From the IMG/VR virus record IMGVR_UViG_3300028608_000022, positions 1 through 52,065 of that record: a DNA stretch of 52,065 bases. One strand, given 5' to 3'. A model generated the notes under the pieces. That model saw nothing but the letters and a program-made list of their open reading frames with translations, was not told the DNA's origin and made no database searches. Positions 39,137-47,440 of this stretch are shown here, in pieces (positions within the stretch are counted from its first letter, which is position 1; the number at the start of each line of letters is the position of its first letter). The DNA comes from a virus. The translations under genes were made by a program, and so were the position numbers.

Positions 39137-39840
39137 GCGTAGTCCTCTGCCCGTTTTGTGGCCACAATGACGTGCACATGGGCTACACGCACCACGGCGC
39201 CTATGCGGTGTGCAGCAAGTGCAACGCCTCGGGTCCGATCAAGAAAAACGACCTCGAGGCGCGCCGAGCCTGGGATGTGCGTTTTGCCCATACCCCAACT
39301 GGAGAGCTTCCCAAGCCTGCTGGGCACTTCTATCACGAGGACATCTGCGGCGACGAGGTTGGGCCGCCCACGCCGTACTGGGGCGAGCGCGGCGTGCGTC
39401 AAGCTATCGCCATGGCTATGGCCGTGCCGGCGCCACGCCCGCGAGTGCACGGTGACCGACTACCTCGGGTCGGCGAACCCGTGCTGATCCACCTGGCGCG
39501 CGAGGACAAGTGGGTCGAGCACGAGGTGGTCGGCTACCACGTCCTGGGTGACCACGAGCACAGCCGGCACCTGCATCGCGTCTTTGTGGATGTCGAGGAT
39601 GCCAACGGCGTGCCGAACTCGCGCATGCTGTGCGATGTGAAGCACCTGGACGGCTCCTACTTTCACGCGCCCAGCCCGCTGCCGTGCGACTACGACGTCA
39701 TCGCCTGGCTGTCCCAGAACACGGTGATGGTCGACGGCTACCCGATCTACCGCCCGAGCGGGGACAACAACAGGCTGACCGTCTCTTCCGAGTTCCGCAC
39801 CCACATACGCGGGTTCATGCCGGTGAAGCGCCATGGATGA
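39133..39840 (+). CDS. Lar-like zinc-ribbon protein, 235 aa
   Basis: Residues 5-50 (LCPFCGHNDV ... VCSKCNASGPIK ... ARRAWDVRF) match the Lar-type zinc ribbon: CPFCG, a second CxxC, and a closing 'A...W..R'. The Lar protein of the Rac prophage alleviates EcoKI-type restriction, but many phage proteins with this ribbon are uncharacterised. Residues 100-235 form a second, His/Asp-rich domain, unusually long for the family. An anti-restriction role is inference. Confidence 0.72.
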   Translation: MSVVLCPFCGHNDVHMGYTHHGAYAVCSKCNASGPIKKNDLEARRAWDVRFAHTPTGELPKPAGHFYHEDICGDEVGPPTPYWGERGVRQAIAMAMAVPAPRPRVHGDRLPRVGEPVLIHLAREDKWVEHEVVGYHVLGDHEHSRHLHRVFVDVEDANGVPNSRMLCDVKHLDGSYFHAPSPLPCDYDVIAWLSQNTVMVDGYPIYRPSGDNNRLTVSSEFRTHIRGFMPVKRHG

Positions 39841-40114
39841 CCTAATCGGCAAGATCCTGATTTTCGGCCTGATCGGTAGCGTCGGCGGGATAGTGATAAT
39901 TCTGCTTTTCGCTTTCCGGCCGCGCTGGTTTCTGATCCAGCACATCAACGAACCCCGTCACGTATGGGCGCCGATGAAGCTGTGGGGCTTACCGGGCATG
40001 AAGCCGATATGCTTCATGTTCTTTCGGGTCTGGGGACCTTTTAAAACTGAGGCCGAAGCCGAGCTGGCGGCGCGCGCTGAACTGGAGAAATTCGATGGAC
40101 GAAAAAGTGATTGA
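39833..40114 (+). CDS. Small inner-membrane protein, 93 aa
   Basis: One clear membrane segment (ILIFGLIGSVGGIVIILLFA, about 8-27) followed by a basic aromatic stretch (FRPRWF) and a soluble helix. Overlaps both neighbours. Unknown function. Confidence 0.74.
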   Translation: MDDLIGKILIFGLIGSVGGIVIILLFAFRPRWFLIQHINEPRHVWAPMKLWGLPGMKPICFMFFRVWGPFKTEAEAELAARAELEKFDGRKSD

Positions 40115-40436
40115 TGGGGTCTTGGACATGCTCAAGGGCACGCCCAAGCCGGCCGGCACGCTGCCAGGCACCGACGAGCCGTACTGGGACGCTGCGCAGG
40201 TGCGCGCGCTGATGGACCGACTCACCACGGCCCAAAAGGACGCGATGGTGCTGAACGTCCTGGCCAGTCACGTATACGACCTGGACGTAAAGTGGCGCAA
40301 GTCGCCCAACAAGATCGAGCGCCTGAAGCTGGATATCCGCGCGACAACGCGTTCGGGTAGCCGTGGCGAGCTGGACCGTATCCGCGCGGCCGCCGAGGAC
40401 ATCTCGCTCCTGTCGAGCATGGAGAACCTGGCATGA
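40095..40436 (+). CDS. Hypothetical protein, 113 aa
   Basis: ATG with CTGGAGAAATTCG inside the end of the previous gene (20 nt). Helical, soluble protein. Unrecognised. Confidence 0.75.
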   Translation: MDEKVIDGVLDMLKGTPKPAGTLPGTDEPYWDAAQVRALMDRLTTAQKDAMVLNVLASHVYDLDVKWRKSPNKIERLKLDIRATTRSGSRGELDRIRAAAEDISLLSSMENLA

Positions 40437-40636
40437 TGGGGGTCGAGTTGTTCATCAGGTCCCTGCTGGTGGGTTTGGGCTTTTGGGGTGGCGCGCTGGT
40501 TGTGTACTGGTTCTATACCCAGATGAGAAGGCCCACGGAGCCGTTGGTGAGCCGCCAGCCCATGCCACCGACGCCCGCCAGGAACGTGAACCCGGCGCCC
40601 ACCTATCCAAGAGCCCAACCCAGGAGAACCAAGTGA
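40433..40636 (+). CDS. Small membrane protein with Pro-rich tail, 67 aa
   Basis: Membrane helix (LFIRSLLVGLGFWGGALVVY) then a Pro/Arg-rich soluble tail. ATGATGG start overlaps the previous stop. Could take part in lysis or envelope functions, but no spanin or holin signature is seen. Confidence 0.72.
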   Translation: MMGVELFIRSLLVGLGFWGGALVVYWFYTQMRRPTEPLVSRQPMPPTPARNVNPAPTYPRAQPRRTK

Positions 40637-40875
40637 AATACGCACCCCTCTACGTGGCCCTCGTCCTCGCGGTGATCGCGGTTGCGATCCCTGTGTACCT
40701 GGTATTCGTCCAGAAGGTGGATCTGAATTGGGTCGCCGTCTTGATTAAGATGTGGGAAGGCTTCCTGTACGGCACCGGGTTTATGCTGGCGCTCGTGCTC
40801 TGGTACAGCACAATTTCGGCGCTGCCCGACAAAAAGGTCGAGACGCCAACCATTACCGCGCAAGGAGAGAAATGA
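40633..40875 (+). CDS. Small membrane protein, 80 aa, GTG start
   Basis: GTG at 40633 with AGGAGAACCAA, GTGA overlap. Two membrane segments (PLYVALVLAVIAVAIPVYLV and MWEGFLYGTGFMLALVLWYS). A holin-like shape, but the location far from lysis genes and lack of an endolysin nearby leave the role open. Confidence 0.74.
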   Translation: MKYAPLYVALVLAVIAVAIPVYLVFVQKVDLNWVAVLIKMWEGFLYGTGFMLALVLWYSTISALPDKKVETPTITAQGEK

Positions 40876-41498
40876 TGGGATGGTCCTACGGGTATGACCA
40901 AAAATGGAAACGTGATGTCGGCTACGGCGTGCCGGCCAAGTGCGACCACCCCGGCTGCAACGCGGACATCGATCGCGGCTTGAGCCACGTCTGCAAGAAC
41001 GAGCATCCGTTCGGCCAAAGCCCTGAAGGCGATGACGACGGCTGCGGCCTCTACTTCTGCGAGGCGCACCTGAGCTCTGGCGCCTGCGAACGCTGCGTCT
41101 TGGGTGCCGAGCCTTTCGAGCCGACCAAGGATGTGCCGGAGTGGGTCGATTTCAAGCTGAGCGATGACAGCTGGGCGGAATGGCGCCGGAGCCACCCGAA
41201 CGAAGTGGTGGCCATGATGGCCAACGCCGGCCAGCGCAGCAAGCCGGTGGCCGACCCTGGCGAAGAGGTCATCCTGGGGCAACCCGTCGAGAACGAGCTG
41301 CCCTCGACGCCGCCCGAAGACCTGGCGGGCGAGGAATCGCCGGCCCCCTCTGAAGACCCGGTGGTCGAGGATCCGCAAACCCCGCCTGAAGACGACCCTG
41401 TCATCACGGCGCCGGCCGACCCCGAAGAAGAGCCGACCACCGACGTGCCCACCCCGCCCGAAGAAGAAGACGATGAAAACCCGCCCCAGCCTGCTTAG
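40872..41498 (+). CDS. Cys/His-rich protein with acidic Pro-Glu tail, 208 aa
   Basis: The N-terminal about 75 residues carry many Cys and His (CDHPGCNADI ... HVCKNEHPF ... CGLYFCEAHL ... CERC), probably binding two zinc ions. From about residue 130 a disordered P/E/D-rich tail follows. SD AAGGAGAGAA. The end overlaps the 43-aa gene. Unknown function. Confidence 0.75.
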   Translation: MMGWSYGYDQKWKRDVGYGVPAKCDHPGCNADIDRGLSHVCKNEHPFGQSPEGDDDGCGLYFCEAHLSSGACERCVLGAEPFEPTKDVPEWVDFKLSDDSWAEWRRSHPNEVVAMMANAGQRSKPVADPGEEVILGQPVENELPSTPPEDLAGEESPAPSEDPVVEDPQTPPEDDPVITAPADPEEEPTTDVPTPPEEEDDENPPQPA

Positions 41499-41604
41499 CG
41501 ATTTGTGCGACATCCTGGGCTGTAAGTTCTTGCTCACACATGTCGCGGCAGTCGCCGGGGCGATGGTTGTCACCTATTTATTGGTTCGGATCGTGGTGCC
41601 GTAA
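41473..41604 (+). CDS. Tiny membrane protein, 43 aa
   Basis: ATG at 41473 preceded by GAAGAAGAAGACG, starting inside the acidic tail of the previous gene. Reads MKTRPSLLSDLCDILG ... HVAAVAGAMVVTYLLVRIVV with one membrane helix. Last gene of the rightward accessory block. Confidence 0.5.
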   Translation: MKTRPSLLSDLCDILGCKFLLTHVAAVAGAMVVTYLLVRIVVP

Positions 41605-41632
41605 TACCGGGGCAACCACAACATATAGACCC

Positions 41633-41676
41633 AAGACTCGAAAATGCCTCATCACTGGTGTTTTCGAGTCTTTATC
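41633..41676 (+). terminator. Hairpin terminator at the accessory/packaging boundary
   Basis: AAGACTCGAAAA (41633-41644) pairs with TTTTCGAGTCTT (41661-41672), a 12-bp perfect stem with a 16-nt loop followed by TATCG. The stem is AT-richer than other terminators here and the T-run is short, so it may be partial. Confidence 0.6.
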
Positions 41677-41690
41677 GTTACACTTCCGCC

Positions 41691-42185
41691 ATGAATCCAA
41701 ACGCGATCGACCACTTTGCCAATTTCGAGGATTTCGGAGGCAAGGACCTGGAGAAAGAAGTCCTCCAGGGGGACGAACTCGCCTACAAGCAATTCATCGA
41801 GCTGTTGGCCGAGATCAACGATCCGAACCTGCTTCAGCTGGCCAAGATCCAGCTCGAGGCCAAGATGCCGACGGTGCGCGCCGACCAGATCGACCTGACG
41901 GCGGACGCCGGCCAGGCGCTGACCATCGCCAAGCTGTTGCTGGCCGACGCGGCCGCCGACAAGCGCGCACCGTACAACCAGAAGACCGCTGCGCTGAACG
42001 GCCTGAACCGCGCGCTGACGCAGCTGCAAGCGCTGCAATCCAAGATCTATAACGTCGACCGGGCACGCAAGCTGGAAGAGGCGCTGCTGGTCACGTTGCG
42101 CGGGCGCGATGACGCGGGTGAGATTTTGAACGAATTCCGAGAAACCTACGAACGCCTCACGGGCGACAGAATCCAGGCCGAATAA
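41691..42185 (+). CDS. Candidate small terminase subunit, 164 aa
   Basis: Helical, acidic protein (DFGGKDLEKEVLQGDELAYK ... AALNGLNRALTQLQALQSKI). Its size, central coiled-coil-like helices and position as first gene of the packaging block suggest a TerS, but no DNA-binding helix-turn-helix is clear. No SD is visible before ATG, only 15 nt after the terminator hairpin; translation may be weak or leaderless-like. Confidence 0.55.
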   Translation: MNPNAIDHFANFEDFGGKDLEKEVLQGDELAYKQFIELLAEINDPNLLQLAKIQLEAKMPTVRADQIDLTADAGQALTIAKLLLADAAADKRAPYNQKTAALNGLNRALTQLQALQSKIYNVDRARKLEEALLVTLRGRDDAGEILNEFRETYERLTGDRIQAE

Positions 42186-42463
42186 TGAACACACCCAACC
42201 CGAAACACCCCCAGCCGCCCACCTCCCTGGTGCGCGAGGTTGCCCGTCGCACCGGCCTGACGCGCGAGCAAGCCTACAACGCGGTTTCGGAGGCGTTGGC
42301 CATCATTCGGGATTCCGAGAGCGTGATGATTCGGAACTTCGGCACCTTCTACCGCTCGCACCGCAAGGGCCACCGCCGCCCGATGCCCGGCGCGGTGGAC
42401 CAGCTGGTCGACGTGCCGGCTTACAACCGCCTGGCGCTGCGCACCAAACCCGAACGCGATTAA
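42185..42463 (+). CDS. HU/IHF-family DNA-binding protein, 92 aa
   Basis: LVREVARRTGLTREQAYNAV ... VMIRNFGTFYRSHRKGHRRPMPG ... VPAYNRLALRTKP follows the HU/IHF fold: two helices, then a beta saddle with FGTF and a basic arm with Pro (RRPMPG). TAATG overlap with the previous gene. Between the TerS candidate and TerL, it may bend DNA for packaging, as IHF does at lambda cos. Packaging role is inference. Confidence 0.85.
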   Translation: MNTPNPKHPQPPTSLVREVARRTGLTREQAYNAVSEALAIIRDSESVMIRNFGTFYRSHRKGHRRPMPGAVDQLVDVPAYNRLALRTKPERD

Positions 42464-42472
42464 GGAGGCCTC

Positions 42473-42883
42473 ATGAACCTCGAGCTCGTTTTTTACAGCG
42501 TCCTCGCTGTAGGGATCTACCACCTGCTGGCGCACGTCGTTCTGGCGCTGCCGCGCGCGGTGTCGCTGGCTGCGGCCACGCTTACGCTCAACGCCCGCTG
42601 CGGCGTGCGAGGGTGGCCGGTGTGGTGCCAGGCATTCGGCGCAGCGTGGAAGCAGATGCTGCGCAACGCCGCGCCGCAGCGGGTGGTGCTGGTGTCGCGC
42701 AACTTCCGGGGAAGCCTCACTTGGAGCGGGATTTTGCCGCGCCGATGGGAATGGTCCATGGACGGGAATTCAGAGCTGTCGATCACCTCATTTGCGCCGA
42801 ATGTGCATGGCCAGAATTGGGTCATGTCGAAAGACGGCCGGATATGCATCGTTGAGCGCGACAAGGTGACGGTGGAACCGTGA
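42473..42883 (+). CDS. Membrane-associated protein, 136 aa
   Basis: SD AAGGAGGCCTC. Hydrophobic N-terminus (VFYSVLAVGIYHLLAHVVLA) and an amphipathic or second segment, then a beta-rich soluble domain (about 75-136, WEWSMDGNSELSITSFAPN). Its place just before TerL is unusual for a membrane protein. Unknown function. Confidence 0.72.
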   Translation: MNLELVFYSVLAVGIYHLLAHVVLALPRAVSLAAATLTLNARCGVRGWPVWCQAFGAAWKQMLRNAAPQRVVLVSRNFRGSLTWSGILPRRWEWSMDGNSELSITSFAPNVHGQNWVMSKDGRICIVERDKVTVEP

Positions 42884-44601
42884 CCGCAGCGGCTAAGCGC
42901 GACGCGCGCCTGAATGTAGGGAATATGTTTGGGCGCCTGGACACTGCGGTGTCCAGCAGCTACGCGCACGACAAGGTGCCTGGCTGGATCGAGAAGCACA
43001 CCTATCTGGGTGGGCGGAACTTCAGCTTCAAGGGCCACGAATACCAACTCGACATCCTGAAGAGCGAAAAGCGCGTCCAGTACGTGAAGAAATGCTCCCA
43101 GGTGGGCGTGTCGGAGATCATGGTGCGCAAGGCGCTGGCCGTCTCCTACATGATCCCGGATTTTTCGACGATCATCACGCAGCCGACCACGGGCGCGGCC
43201 AGCATGTTCTCGCGCACGCGCCTGGATCCGACCATCGCCAACGCGCCGCTGCTGAAGGATGCGCTGGACTCCAACGTCGACTCGTCCGAACTGAAAAAGA
43301 TCGGCACCAGCTACATCTACATCCGGGGCACCTTCTCCCAGAACGCCGCCATCTCGATCCCTGCCCACTACCTGGTGCACGACGAGGTCGACTTCTCGGA
43401 CCAGGACGCGCTCACCAGCTTTCAGTCCCGCCTGACGCACTCGCCCTACAAGTGGCAGACGCACTTCTCGACGCCCACGTTGCCCAAGTTCGGCATCGAC
43501 GGGCTGTTCCAGAACTCGAATCGCTGGTTCAAATTCTGCAAGTGCAACCACTGCAACCACCAGTTCATCCCGTCATACCTGACCGACGTCATCGTGCCAG
43601 GGTTCAACGACGACATCCTGATGATCGACAAGGGGCGCCTGGCGTTTACGCGCTGGCGCGAGGCGTATCTGGCCTGCCCGAAGTGCAAGAAACAGCCTGA
43701 CCTGGGTGAGCAGTATCGGGAGATGGTCTGCGAGAACCCGAACGAGCAGCACGAGGCCGACGGCTACCAGGTGAGCCCGTTCGATGCGCCCAGCTTCATC
43801 TCGGTCCAGGACCTGATGTCGACGCGCACGCGCTACGAGCGCACCACCGACTTCGTGAACTTCAGCCTCGGGCTGTGCCAGGAAGACCACCTGTCGGGCA
43901 TCCAGGAAGCCGACCTGGACATGATGCTGGCTGCGTACAGCGGCAACCTGGTGGGCAACGTGATCGGCATCGACATGGGCCAGACGATCCACTACGCGGT
44001 GGCGGGGATCGATGGCGGCAGCACCATGGACTTCGGCGAGCTGGGCACGATCAATTTCAAGCGGATCGACGAAGAGCTGACCAAGCTGGTGGCGCGCACC
44101 AACCCTATCGCCATCGTGATGGACGCGCTGCCCTTCACCGAAACGGTGGTGCGCCTCCAGCGGCTGTTCCCGAACCTGTACGCCGGCCTCTACGTGAACG
44201 CTGCGGGCCTACGGGCGTTCAAGATGATGGACGAGGAAGAGGACAAGACCAAGGCCATCCTCGACGAGCGCCAGATCAACATCAACCGCGACATCGCCCT
44301 GGACTTCCTGATGGAAGACATCCGTGGCATGCGCGTGGGCGTGAACCCGGCGCAGGACCACAACACCATCCTGTCCTGGCGCAAGCAGATGCGGGACATG
44401 CGCCGGCTGCGCTACGGCGACCCGAAAAAGCCGGACAACGAGCGCTACCGCTGGGTCAAGTCCAAGGACAAGAACGATCACTTCCACCACGCCATGCTGT
44501 ATGCCTGGGTGGCGAGTAAGCTGCGCCTGGCCATGGCGCCGCGCGTGATCTTGCCGACCACCTCGCTGATCTCGAAATTCAAGGTGAAGCGCTCCCTTTG
44601 A
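42880..44601 (+). CDS. terL: Large terminase subunit
   Basis: The 573-aa protein has an ATPase domain with a degenerate Walker A (KKCSQVGVSE, 70-79) of the GpA kind and Walker B (YLVHDEVDFSD, 164-174). A zinc finger follows (CKCNHC 220-225, CPKC 266-269), then an RNase H-like nuclease domain with GIDMG (363-367) and a second acid in VMDALPFTE (413-421). It pumps and cuts DNA at the portal. GTG start, GTGA overlap with the previous gene. The stop codon lies inside the -35 box of the promoter at 44598. Confidence 0.92.
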   Translation: MTAAAKRDARLNVGNMFGRLDTAVSSSYAHDKVPGWIEKHTYLGGRNFSFKGHEYQLDILKSEKRVQYVKKCSQVGVSEIMVRKALAVSYMIPDFSTIITQPTTGAASMFSRTRLDPTIANAPLLKDALDSNVDSSELKKIGTSYIYIRGTFSQNAAISIPAHYLVHDEVDFSDQDALTSFQSRLTHSPYKWQTHFSTPTLPKFGIDGLFQNSNRWFKFCKCNHCNHQFIPSYLTDVIVPGFNDDILMIDKGRLAFTRWREAYLACPKCKKQPDLGEQYREMVCENPNEQHEADGYQVSPFDAPSFISVQDLMSTRTRYERTTDFVNFSLGLCQEDHLSGIQEADLDMMLAAYSGNLVGNVIGIDMGQTIHYAVAGIDGGSTMDFGELGTINFKRIDEELTKLVARTNPIAIVMDALPFTETVVRLQRLFPNLYAGLYVNAAGLRAFKMMDEEEDKTKAILDERQININRDIALDFLMEDIRGMRVGVNPAQDHNTILSWRKQMRDMRRLRYGDPKKPDNERYRWVKSKDKNDHFHHAMLYAWVASKLRLAMAPRVILPTTSLISKFKVKRSL

Positions 44602-44627
44602 CATCTTGAAAACCCGCGCCGTATACT
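44598..44627 (+). promoter_or_regulatory. Strong sigma70-type promoter between terL and portal gene
   Basis: TTGACA (44598-44603, perfect), 18-nt spacer, TATACT (44622-44627, 5 of 6). Start near 44634. It is the best promoter in the window and is followed by a terminator 90 nt later with no gene between. Confidence 0.8.
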
Positions 44628-44720
44628 GATTGCTCAGGCGTCTCACCCGCAGTGCCTTTTCCGCTTTCAGTCCACTCAGCGTCCCTCCCTTCCGCACCCG
44701 TGGCTGTGGCCGATCTGGCC

Positions 44721-44754
44721 AAACCCCCGGCTTCCCCGCCGGGGGTTTTCTTTT
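44721..44754 (+). terminator. Strong rho-independent terminator upstream of the portal gene
   Basis: AAACCCCCGGC (44721-44731) pairs with GCCGGGGGTTT (44738-44748), an 11-bp stem with loop TTCCCC, then TCTTTTG. It ends transcripts from the promoter at 44598 and from upstream, unless antiterminated. Confidence 0.88.
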
Positions 44755-44813
44755 GCTCGGTTGCGTTTTTTCACGTTTTGCCTTAGATTTCTGGCAAATT
44801 CCCTGGGTTACGT

Positions 44814-46415
44814 ATGGCTAAGCGCGAAGGCGGTTTCAAGAGCTGGTTTCTTTCCCTGCGCCAGTCGGCGACGGGGGAAGTGGCCGACCCCTTCAGCGTC
44901 GCAGTCACCGCAGCTTCCCGTGGCAGCGCATCGACGAACCTTCCCGAGCCAGGCGAGCCCAAGCTGAAGGGCAAGGGCGGCGTCGCAGTTCCCACCGTCT
45001 TTGACACCGCGCGGCCGGACACCGGCACGGCGATGAACCTGACGGATCGGGAGTCGACCAACCTGGACCTCACCACGCTGCGGTCCACGGGCAACACCAA
45101 AGAAAACGTTGGCATCTTCGCCAAGGTCAACCCTGAGCTGGCTTCTGCGGTTGACGCTTACGTGCGCCTGGCGCTGCGCAAGTACACAGTGGTGGCCTAC
45201 GACCGCACGACCGGCGCCATCAACCCGCAGTCCACCCGCGACATGTGGGCCTGGATGCAGTCCAACGACTTCATCGGCAACTACGCCGAGGGGTTCGTGA
45301 CCGTGCAGCCCATCCAATCGCTGCTCGAGTCGCTGGCGCACGAGCTGCGCTACTACGGTTCGTGCATGCTCGAGGTCGTGCTGAACGCGGCGCGCGTGCC
45401 CGACCGCCTGGTGCCCATCGGCACGCGCGACCTGGAGTGGTGGCCGACCAACAAAAGCAAGGCCGTCATCCCCGTGCAGGACGTGGGCGGCGACAAGATC
45501 CGCCTGGATTTCCCGACGATCATCTACACGTCGCTGGACCAGGACCTCTACTATTCGAACAGCGACAGCCCCATGGAACCGGCCCTCCAGCCCGTTCTCA
45601 TGGCGATGCAGTTCCTGAACGACGTGCGCCGCGTGATCCGCGCCGCCGTGCACCCCCGCTTGATGGTGTCGCTCAAGGCCGAAGAGCTGCGAAAGATGAT
45701 CCCGGTCTCGATCTCGGCCGACCCCAAGAAAAGCGAAGAGTGGTACAACTCGATCGTTTCGCAAGTCACCAATACGATCAACGGGTTGGAGCCTGAAGAG
45801 GCCTTCGTCCAGCTGGACATCATGGAAGCGTCCTACCTGAGCCGCGGCAACACGTCGCTGGAGCGGGAATACGACATCATCGACAAGATGGCCACGGGCA
45901 AGATCTCGGCCGGCGCCAAGACGCTGCCCAGCGTTATCGGCAAGGGCGAGAACCAGACCACGGCCTCGGTCGAGTCCATGATTTTCGTCAAGCAGGTCGA
46001 GGGCGCGCTGCAAGCGCCGCTCAACCGCGTGATGAGCCGCGCCATGACGCTGATCGCGCGCCTCGGCGCCGCAGACGTCTACGTCGAGTTCAAGCTGGCC
46101 GACATCGATCTGCGCCCCGAGTCTGAGCTGGCGGGCTTCCGCTCGCAACAGCAGGCCCGCATCCTGGAGCAGCTGAGCCTGGGTATCATTTCGGACGACG
46201 AGGCCAGCATCTCGCTGAATGGCCGGCCCGCGCCCGCCACGATGCAGCCGCTGTCGGGCACGTTCTTCTACAAGCCGAACGCCAACGCGGCGGACGGCAA
46301 CAACAATTATTCGAACACCGCAGCAGGCGGCACGGCCGGCGCAGATGGTGGTGGCGGCGCGTTGAACGAAAACCTGAAACCCAAGACGTCCCCCAACAAG
46401 GCCGGCAGCAACTAG
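44814..46415 (+). CDS. Portal protein
   Basis: The 533-aa protein lies between TerL and the S49 protease, where the portal is expected. It shows the portal-like run ESLAHELRYYGSCMLEVVLN (crown/wing strands after 'ElL..Gs...e'), a central helical region (AMQFLNDVRRVIRAAVHPRL ... EYDIIDKMATGKISAGAKTL) and a disordered Gly/Asn/Ala-rich C-terminus (about 485-533). It forms the dodecameric ring for DNA entry and tail attachment. ATG after CTGGGTTACGT, a weak SD. Confidence 0.85.
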   Translation: MAKREGGFKSWFLSLRQSATGEVADPFSVAVTAASRGSASTNLPEPGEPKLKGKGGVAVPTVFDTARPDTGTAMNLTDRESTNLDLTTLRSTGNTKENVGIFAKVNPELASAVDAYVRLALRKYTVVAYDRTTGAINPQSTRDMWAWMQSNDFIGNYAEGFVTVQPIQSLLESLAHELRYYGSCMLEVVLNAARVPDRLVPIGTRDLEWWPTNKSKAVIPVQDVGGDKIRLDFPTIIYTSLDQDLYYSNSDSPMEPALQPVLMAMQFLNDVRRVIRAAVHPRLMVSLKAEELRKMIPVSISADPKKSEEWYNSIVSQVTNTINGLEPEEAFVQLDIMEASYLSRGNTSLEREYDIIDKMATGKISAGAKTLPSVIGKGENQTTASVESMIFVKQVEGALQAPLNRVMSRAMTLIARLGAADVYVEFKLADIDLRPESELAGFRSQQQARILEQLSLGIISDDEASISLNGRPAPATMQPLSGTFFYKPNANAADGNNNYSNTAAGGTAGADGGGGALNENLKPKTSPNKAGSN

Positions 46416-46423
46416 GACACACC

Positions 46424-47425
46424 ATGAATATTTTGACCCTGCTTGGCGGACAGATGCTGTGGATCGGGGACGGTAACTCGCTGCAAAGCCTGGCCGCCAA
46501 CCTCCTGCCCGACGAGTTCAAGATCATGATGGACATCGCGGAGAAGGACCGCCGCGAATACTTGGACGGCCGCGCCGCGCGCCAAGCTCGCGTTGAAGCG
46601 CGCAAAACGGCAGTCGAGGCCGCCATCGGCGCCGTCGCCAACGCCCGCGTCTCATTCGACGACGAGGGCGATGAAGACGACGAGGACGAAGAAAAATACC
46701 ACTTCCACTCGGCCACCTATCGGCGAGAGGGCAGCACCGCCATCATCGGCATCCGCGGCCCGCTGGTGAACAGCGACAAGTGGTATTTGCGCTACATGGG
46801 CGTGGTGGGCTACCCGCACATCATCGACCAGGCCATGCGCGCCTACAACGATTCCAACGTGACCAACATCGTGCTGGACATCTCGTCGCCGGGCGGCGCG
46901 GTGTCGGGCGTCAGCGAAGCGACGAACGTCCTGAGCGCCATCGCCGCCGAGAAGCCCATGGTGGCCTTCACGCCCAGCATGATGTGCTCGGGCGGATACT
47001 GGCTGGGCGTCAGCGCCTCCAAGATCTACTCGGCCTCGCTGGCCCAGATCGGCTCGATCGGCGTGGCCATGACGCACATGGAATACAGCAAGATGCTGGA
47101 GAAGAGCGGCATCACCGTGGACGTGCTGCGCAAGGGCGAATTCAAGATGCTGATGACGCCCTACGAGCCGCTGAGCGACAAAGCGCGCGCCCAGGCCGAG
47201 AAGGACATGGACACGATTTATGACGCGTTCACGATGCACGTGGCCATCGGCCGCGGCGTCACGCAGGACCAGGTCAAAGAGGGCATGGCTGAAGGTCAGG
47301 TGTTCTGGGGCCAGGAAGCAAAGCGCGTCGGGCTCGTCGATGAGATCGGCGATATCGGCCTGGCGGTTGCAAATTCACGGCAGCTCGCTGATAATCGCGC
47401 AGCGACTGCTACGTTTGGTCACTAA
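46424..47425 (+). CDS. S49-family head maturation protease (lambda gpC-like)
   Basis: The 333-aa protein has the SppA/ClpP-type fold signature: LDISSPGGAVSG (151-162), the oxyanion and serine region MMCSGGYWLGVSASKIYSA (S189 as nucleophile) and RKGEFKMLMTPYEPL with K241 as the likely dyad lysine. An acidic stretch (80-90, EGDEDDEDEE) precedes the protease domain. It cleaves scaffold and head proteins inside the procapsid. SD AGGACACACC. No in-frame scaffold extension follows, unlike lambda C/Nu3. Confidence 0.9.
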   Translation: MNILTLLGGQMLWIGDGNSLQSLAANLLPDEFKIMMDIAEKDRREYLDGRAARQARVEARKTAVEAAIGAVANARVSFDDEGDEDDEDEEKYHFHSATYRREGSTAIIGIRGPLVNSDKWYLRYMGVVGYPHIIDQAMRAYNDSNVTNIVLDISSPGGAVSGVSEATNVLSAIAAEKPMVAFTPSMMCSGGYWLGVSASKIYSASLAQIGSIGVAMTHMEYSKMLEKSGITVDVLRKGEFKMLMTPYEPLSDKARAQAEKDMDTIYDAFTMHVAIGRGVTQDQVKEGMAEGQVFWGQEAKRVGLVDEIGDIGLAVANSRQLADNRAATATFGH

Positions 47426-47440
47426 ACAGAGGCTTATGTC

